64,000 bases of DNA from Palsa-506 sp963786975 (lineage in GTDB: Bacteria; Actinomycetota; Actinomycetes; Streptosporangiales; Streptosporangiaceae). The notes beneath the pieces were generated by a model. It saw only the letters and a list, made by a program, of their open reading frames with translations, was not told where the DNA came from and did not search any database. The position numbers and the translations under genes are program-made. Below, in pieces: positions 46,030 to 53,410 of the stretch; position 1 is the first letter of the stretch, and every line of letters starts with the position of its first letter. The stretch is taken from NCBI GenBank assembly GCA_963786975.1, contig CAWBBE010000008.1:372001-436000 (forward strand), read 5' to 3'.

Positions 46030-46612
46030 CGGCCTTCCAGATACATTCCGCATAAAGCACGCCGTAGCTGCCGGCGCCGATCGCGAGGATGAGTTGAAGT
46101 TGCTGGCGATGGCGATCACGGACATCGACACGCCGTACACGACCGACGCGGTGAGCACGAAGATCTTCCGTCGGCCCGTCCGGTCCGAGAGCTTGCCGCC
46201 GATGAGGGAAGCGGCGATGACGATGACGGACTGGACGAGCGTGCCGAGGAATATCTGCTGCGGTACATCGGCCTCGGCGCTGCCGATCTTGTCCAGCAGG
46301 TAGTAGGCCTGGTAGGACCACCGCGATGCTGGGTGCCAGCGCGACAATGAGGACGCCAGCCGAACCGCCCGCCAGGCCGATGACCATCCATGGCCGCCGC
46401 ATGCCCAGCCGCGACGAGGTGCGGTCGCTCATCTTGCCGAAGAACGGATTACCGACCATGGCCAGCAGGGCGCCGGTTCCGGCGACCAGCGCCAGGCTGT
46501 CCGGTGCCCGTCCGATCCCCACCAGCGAGTTGACCTTCAGCGCCAGGGTGACCAGCAGGGGCGCGTGGGGCCGTTTCAGGATGAGGAAGATCAGCACGCC
46601 GATGCTGTTCAG
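46030..46612 (-). pseudogene. Decayed MFS (GPH-like) transporter with internal deletion
   Basis: Two frames each carry part of one MFS protein. The upstream part has ALKVNSLVGIGRAPDSLALVAGTGALLAMVGNPFFGKMSDRTSSRLGMRRPW up to APSIAVV; the next part has SYQAYYLLDKIGSAEADVPQQIFLGTLVQ and GKLSDRTGRRKIFVLTASVVYG. They are joined directly at about 46320, so the middle of the protein (roughly helices 3-7) is missing, and the N-terminal start and the C-terminal third are also absent. It abuts the stop codon of the MDR oxidoreductase gene. A remnant left by rearrangement. Confidence 0.75.
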
Positions 46613-47643
46613 ACGGTAATGGCGATCTTCCCGCGTGCGTTTCCTGATTCGAGGTGGCGCATGGCTTCGGGAACCTGGTCAAGCGGGTAGGTCGCCCCGA
46701 TGCTCGGGGTTACCGCGGCGGTCTCGATGAGGTCCTTGAGCCGGTCGAGGTCGGCCGAGCGCTGCCGGGGGGTAACCATGGTCAGCCGCTGGCGCAGGAA
46801 CGGTGACACGGCCAGGGCCCGGAACTGCCGGCCCATGCCAGTCCAGTTGCCGCCTTCCTCACCGCCGGTGATGACGGCGGTCCCGGCGGGCGTGAGCGCG
46901 CGGCGCAGCCGTGACAGGGCGGGGCTTCCGGCAATGTCGATGATCAGGCTGTAGCGGTGCCCACCGGCGGCGAAGTCGTCCTGGGTGTAGTCGATGACAT
47001 GGGCGGCGCCCAGGGACCGCACGAGGTCCGTTTTCGCGGTGCTGCACACGCCGGTGACCTCCGCCCCGAACGCCCTGGCCAGCTGTACGGCATAGCTGCC
47101 GACGCCGCCCGACGCGCCAGTGATCAGCACGTGCTGCCCCGGCTGGACGTGACCGACGTCGGTCAGGGCCAGCAGGGCGGTGACCCCGGATACCGGCACC
47201 ACCGCGGCCTGCCCGAAGCTGGCGTTGGCGGGCCTGCGGGCCAGCTTGCCTTCGCGGGCCACCGCATACTCGGCGAAGGTGCCCCGGCCGAAGCCGAACA
47301 CCTCATCGCCGACCGAGAACCGGGTCACTCCCGGGCCCGCCGCCACGACCGTGCCGGCTACGTCAAGCCCGGGTACCGGGTTCCTCGGCCCGCGGAGACC
47401 GGCAACCGGGCGCAGCAAGTATGGCTGGCCCGTCATCAGATGCCACTGGCCCCGGTCCAGGCCCGCCGCATGCACGCGCAGGAGCACTTCGCCGGTGCCG
47501 GGCTCGGGCCGGGCGATCCGCGCCAGGCGCAGGATGCTGGCCGAACCGTACCCGTCCTGCACGATCGCCCGCATCATGCTCCCTGCGGTCACCGGCCGGG
47601 CCGTCTCGCGGCCAGCGACCGTGTGCTCCCGATCAGTTGCCAT
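46609..47643 (-). CDS. Medium-chain dehydrogenase/quinone-oxidoreductase-like (MDR)
   Basis: 344 residues. It shows GEVLLRVHAAGLDRGQWHLMTGQPY and the NADP-binding ITGASGGVGSYAVQLARAFGA, the zinc-free quinone oxidoreductase/YhdH-like subgroup of MDR. No structural zinc Cys cluster is present. It is divergent from the TetR gene with two operator palindromes in the gap, so TetR probably controls it. GGAGGAAGC precedes the ATG. Substrate unknown; reduction of quinones or enones is typical. Confidence 0.9.
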   Translation of the reverse strand: MATDREHTVAGRETARPVTAGSMMRAIVQDGYGSASILRLARIARPEPGTGEVLLRVHAAGLDRGQWHLMTGQPYLLRPVAGLRGPRNPVPGLDVAGTVVAAGPGVTRFSVGDEVFGFGRGTFAEYAVAREGKLARRPANASFGQAAVVPVSGVTALLALTDVGHVQPGQHVLITGASGGVGSYAVQLARAFGAEVTGVCSTAKTDLVRSLGAAHVIDYTQDDFAAGGHRYSLIIDIAGSPALSRLRRALTPAGTAVITGGEEGGNWTGMGRQFRALAVSPFLRQRLTMVTPRQRSADLDRLKDLIETAAVTPSIGATYPLDQVPEAMRHLESGNARGKIAITV

Positions 47644-47685
47644 GACCGCTTCCTCCCGGGCCGCTGAGATGCGACCGCTATTGCC

Positions 47686-47696
47686 GTACTTAGTAC
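47686..47696. promoter_or_regulatory. TetR operator 1 (GTACTTAGTAC)
   Basis: A perfect 11-bp palindrome (central T) between the divergent MDR and TetR genes. With site 2 it forms a 12-bp inverted repeat pair, centre distance 33 bp. Confidence 0.75.
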
Positions 47697-47718
47697 GACG
47701 CTACTACGGCACGCTACA

Positions 47719-47729
47719 GTACTAAGTAC
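47719..47729. promoter_or_regulatory. TetR operator 2 (GTACTAAGTAC)
   Basis: A perfect 11-bp palindrome (central A) 33 bp from site 1, close to the TetR start. The spacing is about three helical turns, which would place two dimers on one face of DNA. Confidence 0.75.
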
Positions 47730-47754
47730 GAAAGTGCCATGGCCGTGGAGTGAC

Positions 47755-48453
47755 ATGCCGAAGCCAGAGAGCCAGAGTCGCGCAGAACGAGCTCCGCTCA
47801 GCCGGGAGCGGATACTGCGCGGCGCCGTCGCGGTCGCCGACGCAGCCGGGATCGGCGCGCTCACGATGCGCTCACTCGCCCGCGAACTCGGCGTCAAGCC
47901 GATGTCGCTGTACCACTACGTCGGCAGCAAGGACGAGATCCTCGACGGCATCGTCGACATGGTCTTCAGCGAGATCGACCTGCCCGCCCCCGGCGGCGAC
48001 TGGAAGCCGCAGATGCGCCGCCGGGCGGTCTCGGCCCGCCAGGCCCTGCGGCACCACCCCTGGGCCATCGGGCTGATGGAATCGCGCGCCAACCCCGGTC
48101 CCGCGACGCTGCGGCACCACGACGCCACCCTCGCCACCCTGCGCGCGGCCGGCTTCTCGGTGGCCATGACCGCCCACGCCTACGCCCTGCTCGACAGCTA
48201 CATTTACGGATTCGCCCTGCAGGAAGCGGCGCTGCCCGTTAACCCCGGGATCATCACCGAGGCTACCGAGGCGATCATGCGGCAACTCGCCGGCGAGTAC
48301 CCGTACCTGGCCGAGATGGCAACCGAGCACGTCCTGCAGCCCGGCTATGACTTCGGCAGCGAGTTCGAGATCGGGCTCAGCGTCATCCTCGACGCCCTCA
48401 CCAGGTCGATCCCCGGCCAGCCGCGGCGGGCTCCGCTCGCGGCCGCCGACTGA
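47755..48453 (+). CDS. TetR-family transcriptional repressor
   Basis: 232 residues from ATG 47755 (GTGGAG upstream). The N-terminal helix-turn-helix: SRERILRGAVAVADAAGIGALTMRSLARELGVKPMSLYHYVGSKDEILDGI. The C-terminal ligand domain (TetR_C) has LRAAGFSVAMTAHAYALLDSYIYGFALQEA. It likely represses itself and the divergent MDR gene through the two 11-bp palindromes. The inducer is unknown; quinone-like or drug ligand is inference. Confidence 0.93.
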   Translation: MPKPESQSRAERAPLSRERILRGAVAVADAAGIGALTMRSLARELGVKPMSLYHYVGSKDEILDGIVDMVFSEIDLPAPGGDWKPQMRRRAVSARQALRHHPWAIGLMESRANPGPATLRHHDATLATLRAAGFSVAMTAHAYALLDSYIYGFALQEAALPVNPGIITEATEAIMRQLAGEYPYLAEMATEHVLQPGYDFGSEFEIGLSVILDALTRSIPGQPRRAPLAAAD

Positions 48454-48534
48454 ATCGCCACTGCAGGCACACCAGCACGGGGGCATCAGCCGACCGGGTT
48501 CCGGAGAACGCCGGCCCGAGGGCGGCCGTTGCCT

Positions 48535-49005
48535 TCACGGTCGTGGCCGTTCTTTGATTCCGGCCGCGAGCAGGCCTGTTACCTCGGCGATGCGCGCCGT
48601 ACGCAGGTCAGGCCGGCGGGTCGTCGCATCGATATAACGGAGGTAGGCCTTGCGGTAGAACTGCGCCAGCGTGTCGAAGAAGCCCCCGGCAGCCGGGTTG
48701 GCCGCCAGCGCTGCGGAGATGTCATCGGCGAGATCGCCGCGCTGCGGGCCCTCCGGCGCCAGTTGAACGATCACATCGGAGCCGGCTGCGATGCCCGTAT
48801 CGCGCATCCTCGCCGGGTTCAGGGTGAACGCCCATCCGCTGTCGCCAGGCGCGATCGTCACCCGAACCCGGCAGCCGTTGACCGTGCCGTGCACGTGATG
48901 CAGAGCTTTGGCACCCCACGCCTCGTCGGGGTCAAACGGAACCGCGATAACCGCATGCCCACGAGGATCAACAGCGATTCGGGCGCCGAACCGCTGCACG
49001 CGCAT
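48535..49005 (-). CDS. DUF1905/YdeI-OmpD-associated family protein
   Basis: 156 residues from ATG 49005; the frame extends 19 codons further. The first 90 residues are a DUF1905 barrel (RIAVDPRGHAVIAVPFDPDEAWG, HHVHGTVNGCRVRVTIAPGDSGWAFTLNPAR), then a YdeI-like helical region (GFFDTLAQFYRKAYLRYIDATTRRPDLRTARIAEVTGLLAAG). Related to bacteriocin-protection-type proteins; function uncertain. It ends convergent to the TetR gene. Confidence 0.85.
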   Translation of the reverse strand: MRVQRFGARIAVDPRGHAVIAVPFDPDEAWGAKALHHVHGTVNGCRVRVTIAPGDSGWAFTLNPARMRDTGIAAGSDVIVQLAPEGPQRGDLADDISAALAANPAAGGFFDTLAQFYRKAYLRYIDATTRRPDLRTARIAEVTGLLAAGIKERPRP

Positions 49006-49198
49006 GGCCTTATCGTGGCACGGCGCAAGCCAGGCCGGGTAACCGGCCAACTCCGGCGGCACGGGAAGGGCACTAGCTCAGTACGGTCAGGTGAGAGGCG
49101 GGAACGCGCCGAGTGAGGCCATTCACAGCCCGCCCGGTGCGCCTCGGAGACGGCAACCGCAATAAGACGATTCCCGATTCCTCCCGGCGAGGTCTCGG

Positions 49199-49400
49199 TC
49201 ATGGGCGGGCGCGGAAGAGGCGATAAAGGGGGCCGAGGGCGGGCGGCTCCGGCGGCGCCTGCAGCATCGCGACCTCCTCGGCGAGCACGAAGCGCTTGCC
49301 GCGCATGCCCTCGATGTTGACGGGCACGAGCGCGCCGAGCGGCAGCCAGATCGAAGTAATCAGGTCTTGCTCAACGTCATCAGCACCAGCCGTTTGGTGT
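49199..49400 (-). pseudogene. Fragment resembling winged-helix YcaQ-type DNA glycosylase
   Basis: A 66-codon open frame without start codon reads DLITSIWLPLGALVPVNIEG, MRGKRFVLAEEVAMLQAPPE and ends at TGA 49199-49201. The pattern V-P-V-x-[IV]-E-G-x-R-G-x-x-[FY]-V-L-A-E-[ED] is that of YcaQ-like crosslink-repair glycosylases (DUF1006/HTH_42) just before their catalytic Pro/Asp motif, which is missing. Probably a remnant truncated on both sides. Confidence 0.4.
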
Positions 49401-49590
49401 GATCATCGTGATTAGGCGCGTTCTCGGTTAGACCGGGCATTTCTGGCGCTATTGGGGTGCTTCGTCTGGTGCAGTGCCGGGCAACCCCTTGGATTGCCCG
49501 CTGCGACGTGCGCGAACGGCTGCCAACGATCGCCACGCACAGCTATTTTGACTTCTGGCGCATTTGACGGCGGCTTGGTTGAATCTTTGC

Positions 49591-49596
49591 TAATCT
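49591..49596 (+). promoter_or_regulatory. Candidate leaderless -10 box (TAATCT) of the His-Xaa-Ser operon
   Basis: TAATCT followed by six bases and the ATG of the precursor gene at 49603; there is no Shine-Dalgarno. A TTGACG at 49564-49569 is 21 bases upstream, longer than ideal, so the -35 element is uncertain. Confidence 0.45.
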
Positions 49597-49602
49597 TCGC
49601 CC

Positions 49603-50196
49603 ATGAAGCGGTCGCCAATACTTCCGGTGGGTGCGGCCGTTGCCGCTGTCGCATTAAGCGCGTCGCCAGGGCTGGCTGTCGCAAAGCCAGCGGACAAGCG
49701 CGAGCAAAACGGGGCAGTCTCTTTCCCGCTACTGGCATTAGGGGCAGGCGATCACGCTGCGAAGCCAGCTGGTCACTATTCGCACAGTAGTCACGTGTCG
49801 CACTCGTCACATTACTCCAGCTCCCACAACTCGCACGCTTCGCATGTCTCGCACGCTTCGCATTTCTCGTCGGTTCCCTCGTCGCCGCCACCGTCGCCCG
49901 TGCCGACTGTGACACCAACGCCTACTCCGACCCCCACGCCAACACCGACCAGGCATCATCATCATCATCACAGGACGGCGAAAGCCAGGAAGCGGCACCA
50001 CCATCCCGCGGCTCTGAATTCCGGGTCGCCTTCGCCGTCACCGTCCGATATCACGCCCAGCCCGACAGCTACCATCAGCGCACGGCCCGTGAGCAACAGT
50101 TCGCACACCAATGCAGCAGGCGACGTGGTTATCGTGCTGGTGCTCGGCGGCGTGACCCTGGCCATCATCTACGGACGGAAGAAGCGACCGAGATGA
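49603..50196 (+). CDS. hxsA: HxsA-like His-Xaa-Ser repeat precursor protein
   Basis: 197 residues. An N-terminal signal peptide (KRSPILPVGAAVAAVALSAS, about 1-27) is followed by a mature domain of low complexity. Residues 58-89 contain ten His-x-Ser triplets in two blocks of five (58-72 and 75-89; HYSHSSHVSHSSHYS and HNSHASHVSHASHFS). A Pro/Thr linker (PTPTPT...), a six-His run at 118-123, another HHH, and a C-terminal helix GDVVIVLVLGGVTLAIIYG with basic KKRPR stop-transfer follow. It is predicted to be exported and anchored by the C-terminal helix. Its stop overlaps the next start (ATGA). The His/Ser repeat is the presumed substrate of the two radical SAM enzymes encoded downstream; the chemistry is unknown. 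Some hexahistidine could bind metal. Confidence 0.8.
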   Translation: MKRSPILPVGAAVAAVALSASPGLAVAKPADKREQNGAVSFPLLALGAGDHAAKPAGHYSHSSHVSHSSHYSSSHNSHASHVSHASHFSSVPSSPPPSPVPTVTPTPTPTPTPTPTRHHHHHHRTAKARKRHHHPAALNSGSPSPSPSDITPSPTATISARPVSNSSHTNAAGDVVIVLVLGGVTLAIIYGRKKRPR

Positions 50197-50528
50197 GATG
50201 CAATGCGATGTCAGCTGACGGGGCGAGAGCGTTCGTCACTTTCGACCGCGAGATTATCCAGCTGGATGCGCTGCAGCGGGCCGCCTACGCGGTGGTCGAC
50301 CTGATGACTGTCGATATCACGGACTCCGGCGACAAGTACGTCTGCAGCCTGTTCCCGCGCGACTCCGCAGCTGATCCTGACATGCTTGCGCATCGCATCC
50401 GGTCGGAAGCTATCGACCAGACGCTGCGCCTCCGCATCGCGGCGGAGACCGAGCCGCTGCGCAACCTTATTTTCGCGCTAGCGTTCTCGCAGACCGGCCT
50501 TAATGACGCCGAGGCCCAGCAGCCATGA
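50193..50528 (+). CDS. hxsD: HxsD-like protein of His-Xaa-Ser system
   Basis: 111 residues, ATG overlapping the hxsA stop. ATG 50208 (MSADGARAFVTF) is also possible. The sequence AFVTFDREIIQLDALQRAAYAVVDLMTVDI and the ending TEPLRNLIFALAFSQTGL match the pattern of HxsD proteins, a small family found only in His-Xaa-Ser loci; it is likely an accessory recognition or adaptor protein. Its stop overlaps the hxsB start. Confidence 0.75.
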   Translation: MRCNAMSADGARAFVTFDREIIQLDALQRAAYAVVDLMTVDITDSGDKYVCSLFPRDSAADPDMLAHRIRSEAIDQTLRLRIAAETEPLRNLIFALAFSQTGLNDAEAQQP

Positions 50529-51979
50529 CCCTTCGGCTGTCGCGTGACTCGGCTGCCGTCATGCCCGGTAGCTGGCAACTGCTGCCCATGCGTTTCCATC
50601 GCTTCGACACGGACAGCGTCCTGCTCACGAACCTTGTCGGAGAGCATGTCTTCCTGTCGGATGAGCAATTCCTCGCGGTTCTGGACGGGAACTGCGGTGA
50701 CCAGGTACTGCTCGCTGGGCTACGTGCTAAGCACCTGATCCAGCTGCCGGGCGAACGGCTTCCGGCCGAACTGCTCGCCATCAAGCTTCGCACCCGGCTC
50801 CGGCGCCTGCCGGACTCAACCGGACTGCACATGTTCGTCGTCACGCTGCGCTGCGAGCACACCTGCCGTTACTGCCAGGTCTCGCGGCAGTCATCGGCGA
50901 AGAGCGAGTATGACATGAGTGAGGACACGGCCCGGCGGGCATTGCAGCTTGCCTTCCGGTCACCATCCCCGCACCTGAAGCTAGAGTTCCAGGGCGGCGA
51001 GCCGCTGCTCAACTTTCCGCTCGTGCGGTGGATCGTGGATCAGGCCAAGCAGGTCAACGACTCGTATGGGAAACGGCTAGCGTTTGTGATCGCTACCAAT
51101 CTGGCGCTGCTCGATGACGATATCCTCGACTTCTGCGCTCGCGAGGATATCTACTTGTCGACATCCATCGACGGCCCCGAGGACTTGCACAACAGCAACC
51201 GGCGCCGACCTGGGCAAGACAGCTGGCAACGAACAGCCGACGGCATCAGGCGCGTCCAGGACCGGCTGGGATCCGACCGGATCAGCGCGCTGATGACGAC
51301 GACGGAAGCCAGCCTGAACCGGCCACACGACATCATCGACACCTACGCCGACCTGGGACTACGCGACGTCTTCCTGCGGCCGATCTCCCCGTATGGCTTC
51401 GCCATCCGGCGACGCGGCGGTGCCGGGTATGACGTGCAGCGGTGGCTGGAGTTCTACCAAACCGGACTCGACCACATCATTGACCTCAACCGGCGCGGTG
51501 TCCCCATGGTGGAAACATATGCCGCGATCATCGCGAAGAAGATGTTCACCAATGACGACCCCGGGTACGTCGACCTGACCTCCCCAGCGGGAATCGGGCT
51601 CGGAGCACTGGTCTACAACTATGACGGCGACATCTACGCCTCGGACGAAGGCCGGATGCTCGCCGAGATGGGTGACCACACATTCCGGCTCGGCAACACG
51701 CGGAGCAGCAGCTATGCGGATATCATGCTCTCCGAGCAGTTGCTCGCGCCCGTTGAGCAATCACTAACTCTTAGCGCGCCAATGTGCAGCACCTGCGCGT
51801 TCGAACCTTACTGCGGAGCCGATCCGGTCTTTCACCACGCCACCATGAACGACTTCGTCGGCCAGAAGACGATGTCCGCTTTCTGCCAGCGCAACATGGG
51901 TGTCTTCACCGCGATCCTACGAAGAGCACGCGAGGATAGCTTCGCCCGGGAACTCTTCTGGCGGTGGGGCCAGCGATGA
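50525..51979 (+). CDS. hxsB: HxsB-like radical SAM maturase
   Basis: 484 residues. The radical SAM cluster is CEHTCRYC (Cys110, Cys114, Cys117), with FQGGEP at 155-160 as the GGE motif and the strand LSTSIDGPED (211-220). A C-terminal auxiliary cluster region is seen with Cys421, Cys424, Cys430 (CSTCAFEPYC) and Cys454, as in SPASM/twitch-type peptide maturases. The N-terminal 100 residues form a leader-binding type domain (RFDTDSVLLTNLVGEHVFLS). It likely modifies the His/Ser repeat of HxsA. It overlaps both neighbours by ATGA. No GC-rich codon shift against the operon is seen, but the operon is less GC-rich than its surroundings. Confidence 0.88.
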   Translation: MTLRLSRDSAAVMPGSWQLLPMRFHRFDTDSVLLTNLVGEHVFLSDEQFLAVLDGNCGDQVLLAGLRAKHLIQLPGERLPAELLAIKLRTRLRRLPDSTGLHMFVVTLRCEHTCRYCQVSRQSSAKSEYDMSEDTARRALQLAFRSPSPHLKLEFQGGEPLLNFPLVRWIVDQAKQVNDSYGKRLAFVIATNLALLDDDILDFCAREDIYLSTSIDGPEDLHNSNRRRPGQDSWQRTADGIRRVQDRLGSDRISALMTTTEASLNRPHDIIDTYADLGLRDVFLRPISPYGFAIRRRGGAGYDVQRWLEFYQTGLDHIIDLNRRGVPMVETYAAIIAKKMFTNDDPGYVDLTSPAGIGLGALVYNYDGDIYASDEGRMLAEMGDHTFRLGNTRSSSYADIMLSEQLLAPVEQSLTLSAPMCSTCAFEPYCGADPVFHHATMNDFVGQKTMSAFCQRNMGVFTAILRRAREDSFARELFWRWGQR

Positions 51980-53172
51980 TGAAGCTCTCTGGCAGGGGAG
52001 TGCCGACAGGCCTGCGCGGCCACATTCATCCGGACATATGGCGGGTCTGCCGCCCCGAGGACGACACGGCGGACATCCCGCTCGCGTGCCTCCTGACAGA
52101 CGGAGACATGATCTCCGGAGCCCACCGGATCTATCTGACGCAGAGCCCGGATGCCGGCGCGCCCGGCCCCGCCATCGCGCTTCCGGCTGAGCTAGCGCAT
52201 CTGACTGCGGGCGACATCATCGCCATCTCATCCGACGGTCGCCGGGTCACCGTGCTGTGGAAAAGCACCGCTACCCACAACAGCGTGCTGCTGACTGAGC
52301 AATGCGACAACTACTGCCTGATGTGCTCCCAGCCGCCGAAAGACCGCGAGGACTCCTGGCTGTTTGAACGCGCCAAGCGAATCGTAAGCCTGCTGCCACC
52401 GTCGGCTTGCGGCCTAGGCCTCACCGGCGGCGAGCCAACATTGCATGCCGAAGCCCTCATCGATCTGCTCGAGCATTGCCGCGATACGACACCCTGGCTG
52501 CAACTGCATCTGCTGTCGAACGGGAGGCGCTTCGCTGATCTTGACTTCGCCCGGTGTTACGCGCGAGTCGGCCATGCCGACATCATGGTCGGCATTCCCG
52601 TCTACGCCCCCGAGCCGGGCCTGCACGACTTCATCGTCCAGGCCAGCGGCGCGTTCGATGAGACTATTCACGGGATCCTGAACCTCGCGGCACTGGGCCA
52701 GCGGGTAGAACTCCGCATCGTCGTCCAGCGGCATACGGTGCCGGTGCTCCGCGACCTTGCGGTCTTCATCGCACGCAATCTCCCTTTCGTCGACCAGGTA
52801 GCGCTCATGGGCCTGGAAATGACGGGCCTCGCGCGACCCAACTCTGCCGAAGTCTGGATCGATCCTGCCGACTACCAGCCGGAGCTGGCGGAAGCCACTC
52901 ACGTGCTGGCAAGCGCGGGCATCTCCACCAGGATCTACAACCATCAGCTCTGCGTTCTGGACGAACAACTGTGGCCGTTCGCCGTCCGCTCGATAAGCGA
53001 CTGGAAGAACGACTACCTCGACGTGTGCCACGGCTGTTCGGTTCGCGACGCGTGTGGCGGCGTCTTCACCACCAGCGGCAGCCGCGTAAGCAGGCGCCTC
53101 CGAGCTATCGGCGAATCGGGCAGGCTGGGAGCGACCACGGACCTGACGGAGTTCCCGGCCCGATCGCGCTGA
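51976..53172 (+). CDS. hxsC: HxsC-like radical SAM maturase
   Basis: 398 residues. The radical SAM cluster CDNYCLMC lies at Cys110/114/117, with LTGGEP (149-154), LLSNGRRF at 179-186 and auxiliary cysteines CHGCSVRDAC (351-360). The N-terminal 100 residues are a separate beta-rich domain (ACLLTDGDMISGAHRIYL, DIIAISSDGRRVTVLW). It belongs to the rSAM protein that pairs with HxsB. The ATG overlaps the hxsB stop. Predicted job: second step of HxsA peptide modification. Confidence 0.86.
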   Translation: MMKLSGRGVPTGLRGHIHPDIWRVCRPEDDTADIPLACLLTDGDMISGAHRIYLTQSPDAGAPGPAIALPAELAHLTAGDIIAISSDGRRVTVLWKSTATHNSVLLTEQCDNYCLMCSQPPKDREDSWLFERAKRIVSLLPPSACGLGLTGGEPTLHAEALIDLLEHCRDTTPWLQLHLLSNGRRFADLDFARCYARVGHADIMVGIPVYAPEPGLHDFIVQASGAFDETIHGILNLAALGQRVELRIVVQRHTVPVLRDLAVFIARNLPFVDQVALMGLEMTGLARPNSAEVWIDPADYQPELAEATHVLASAGISTRIYNHQLCVLDEQLWPFAVRSISDWKNDYLDVCHGCSVRDACGGVFTTSGSRVSRRLRAIGESGRLGATTDLTEFPARSR

Positions 53173-53410
53173 GTCCGGAGGTCGGGCGAAACGCCCATGA
53201 CCGCGACAGTGGGCGACATGGGTGCGCGGACGAAGTGGCCGCGGCCAGAGTTGCCGGTCACTGCTCTCGCCGCAGCGCCTGGCATCCTCCGACCGGATCC
53301 CGATGGCAGGCGACCGGCCATGGCAGCCGGGGCTCTCGCCGCACACCGGGATAGTGCTCCCGATCGGCTGTACCGCGGCGGTCGCGGCCACTCGCTGTCG
53401 TTCTGCAGGC

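Noticed and set aside
50600..51000. Possible separate regulator inside hxsB
   Set aside because: The N-terminal 100 residues of hxsB are a leader-binding type domain in the same frame, not a separate gene.
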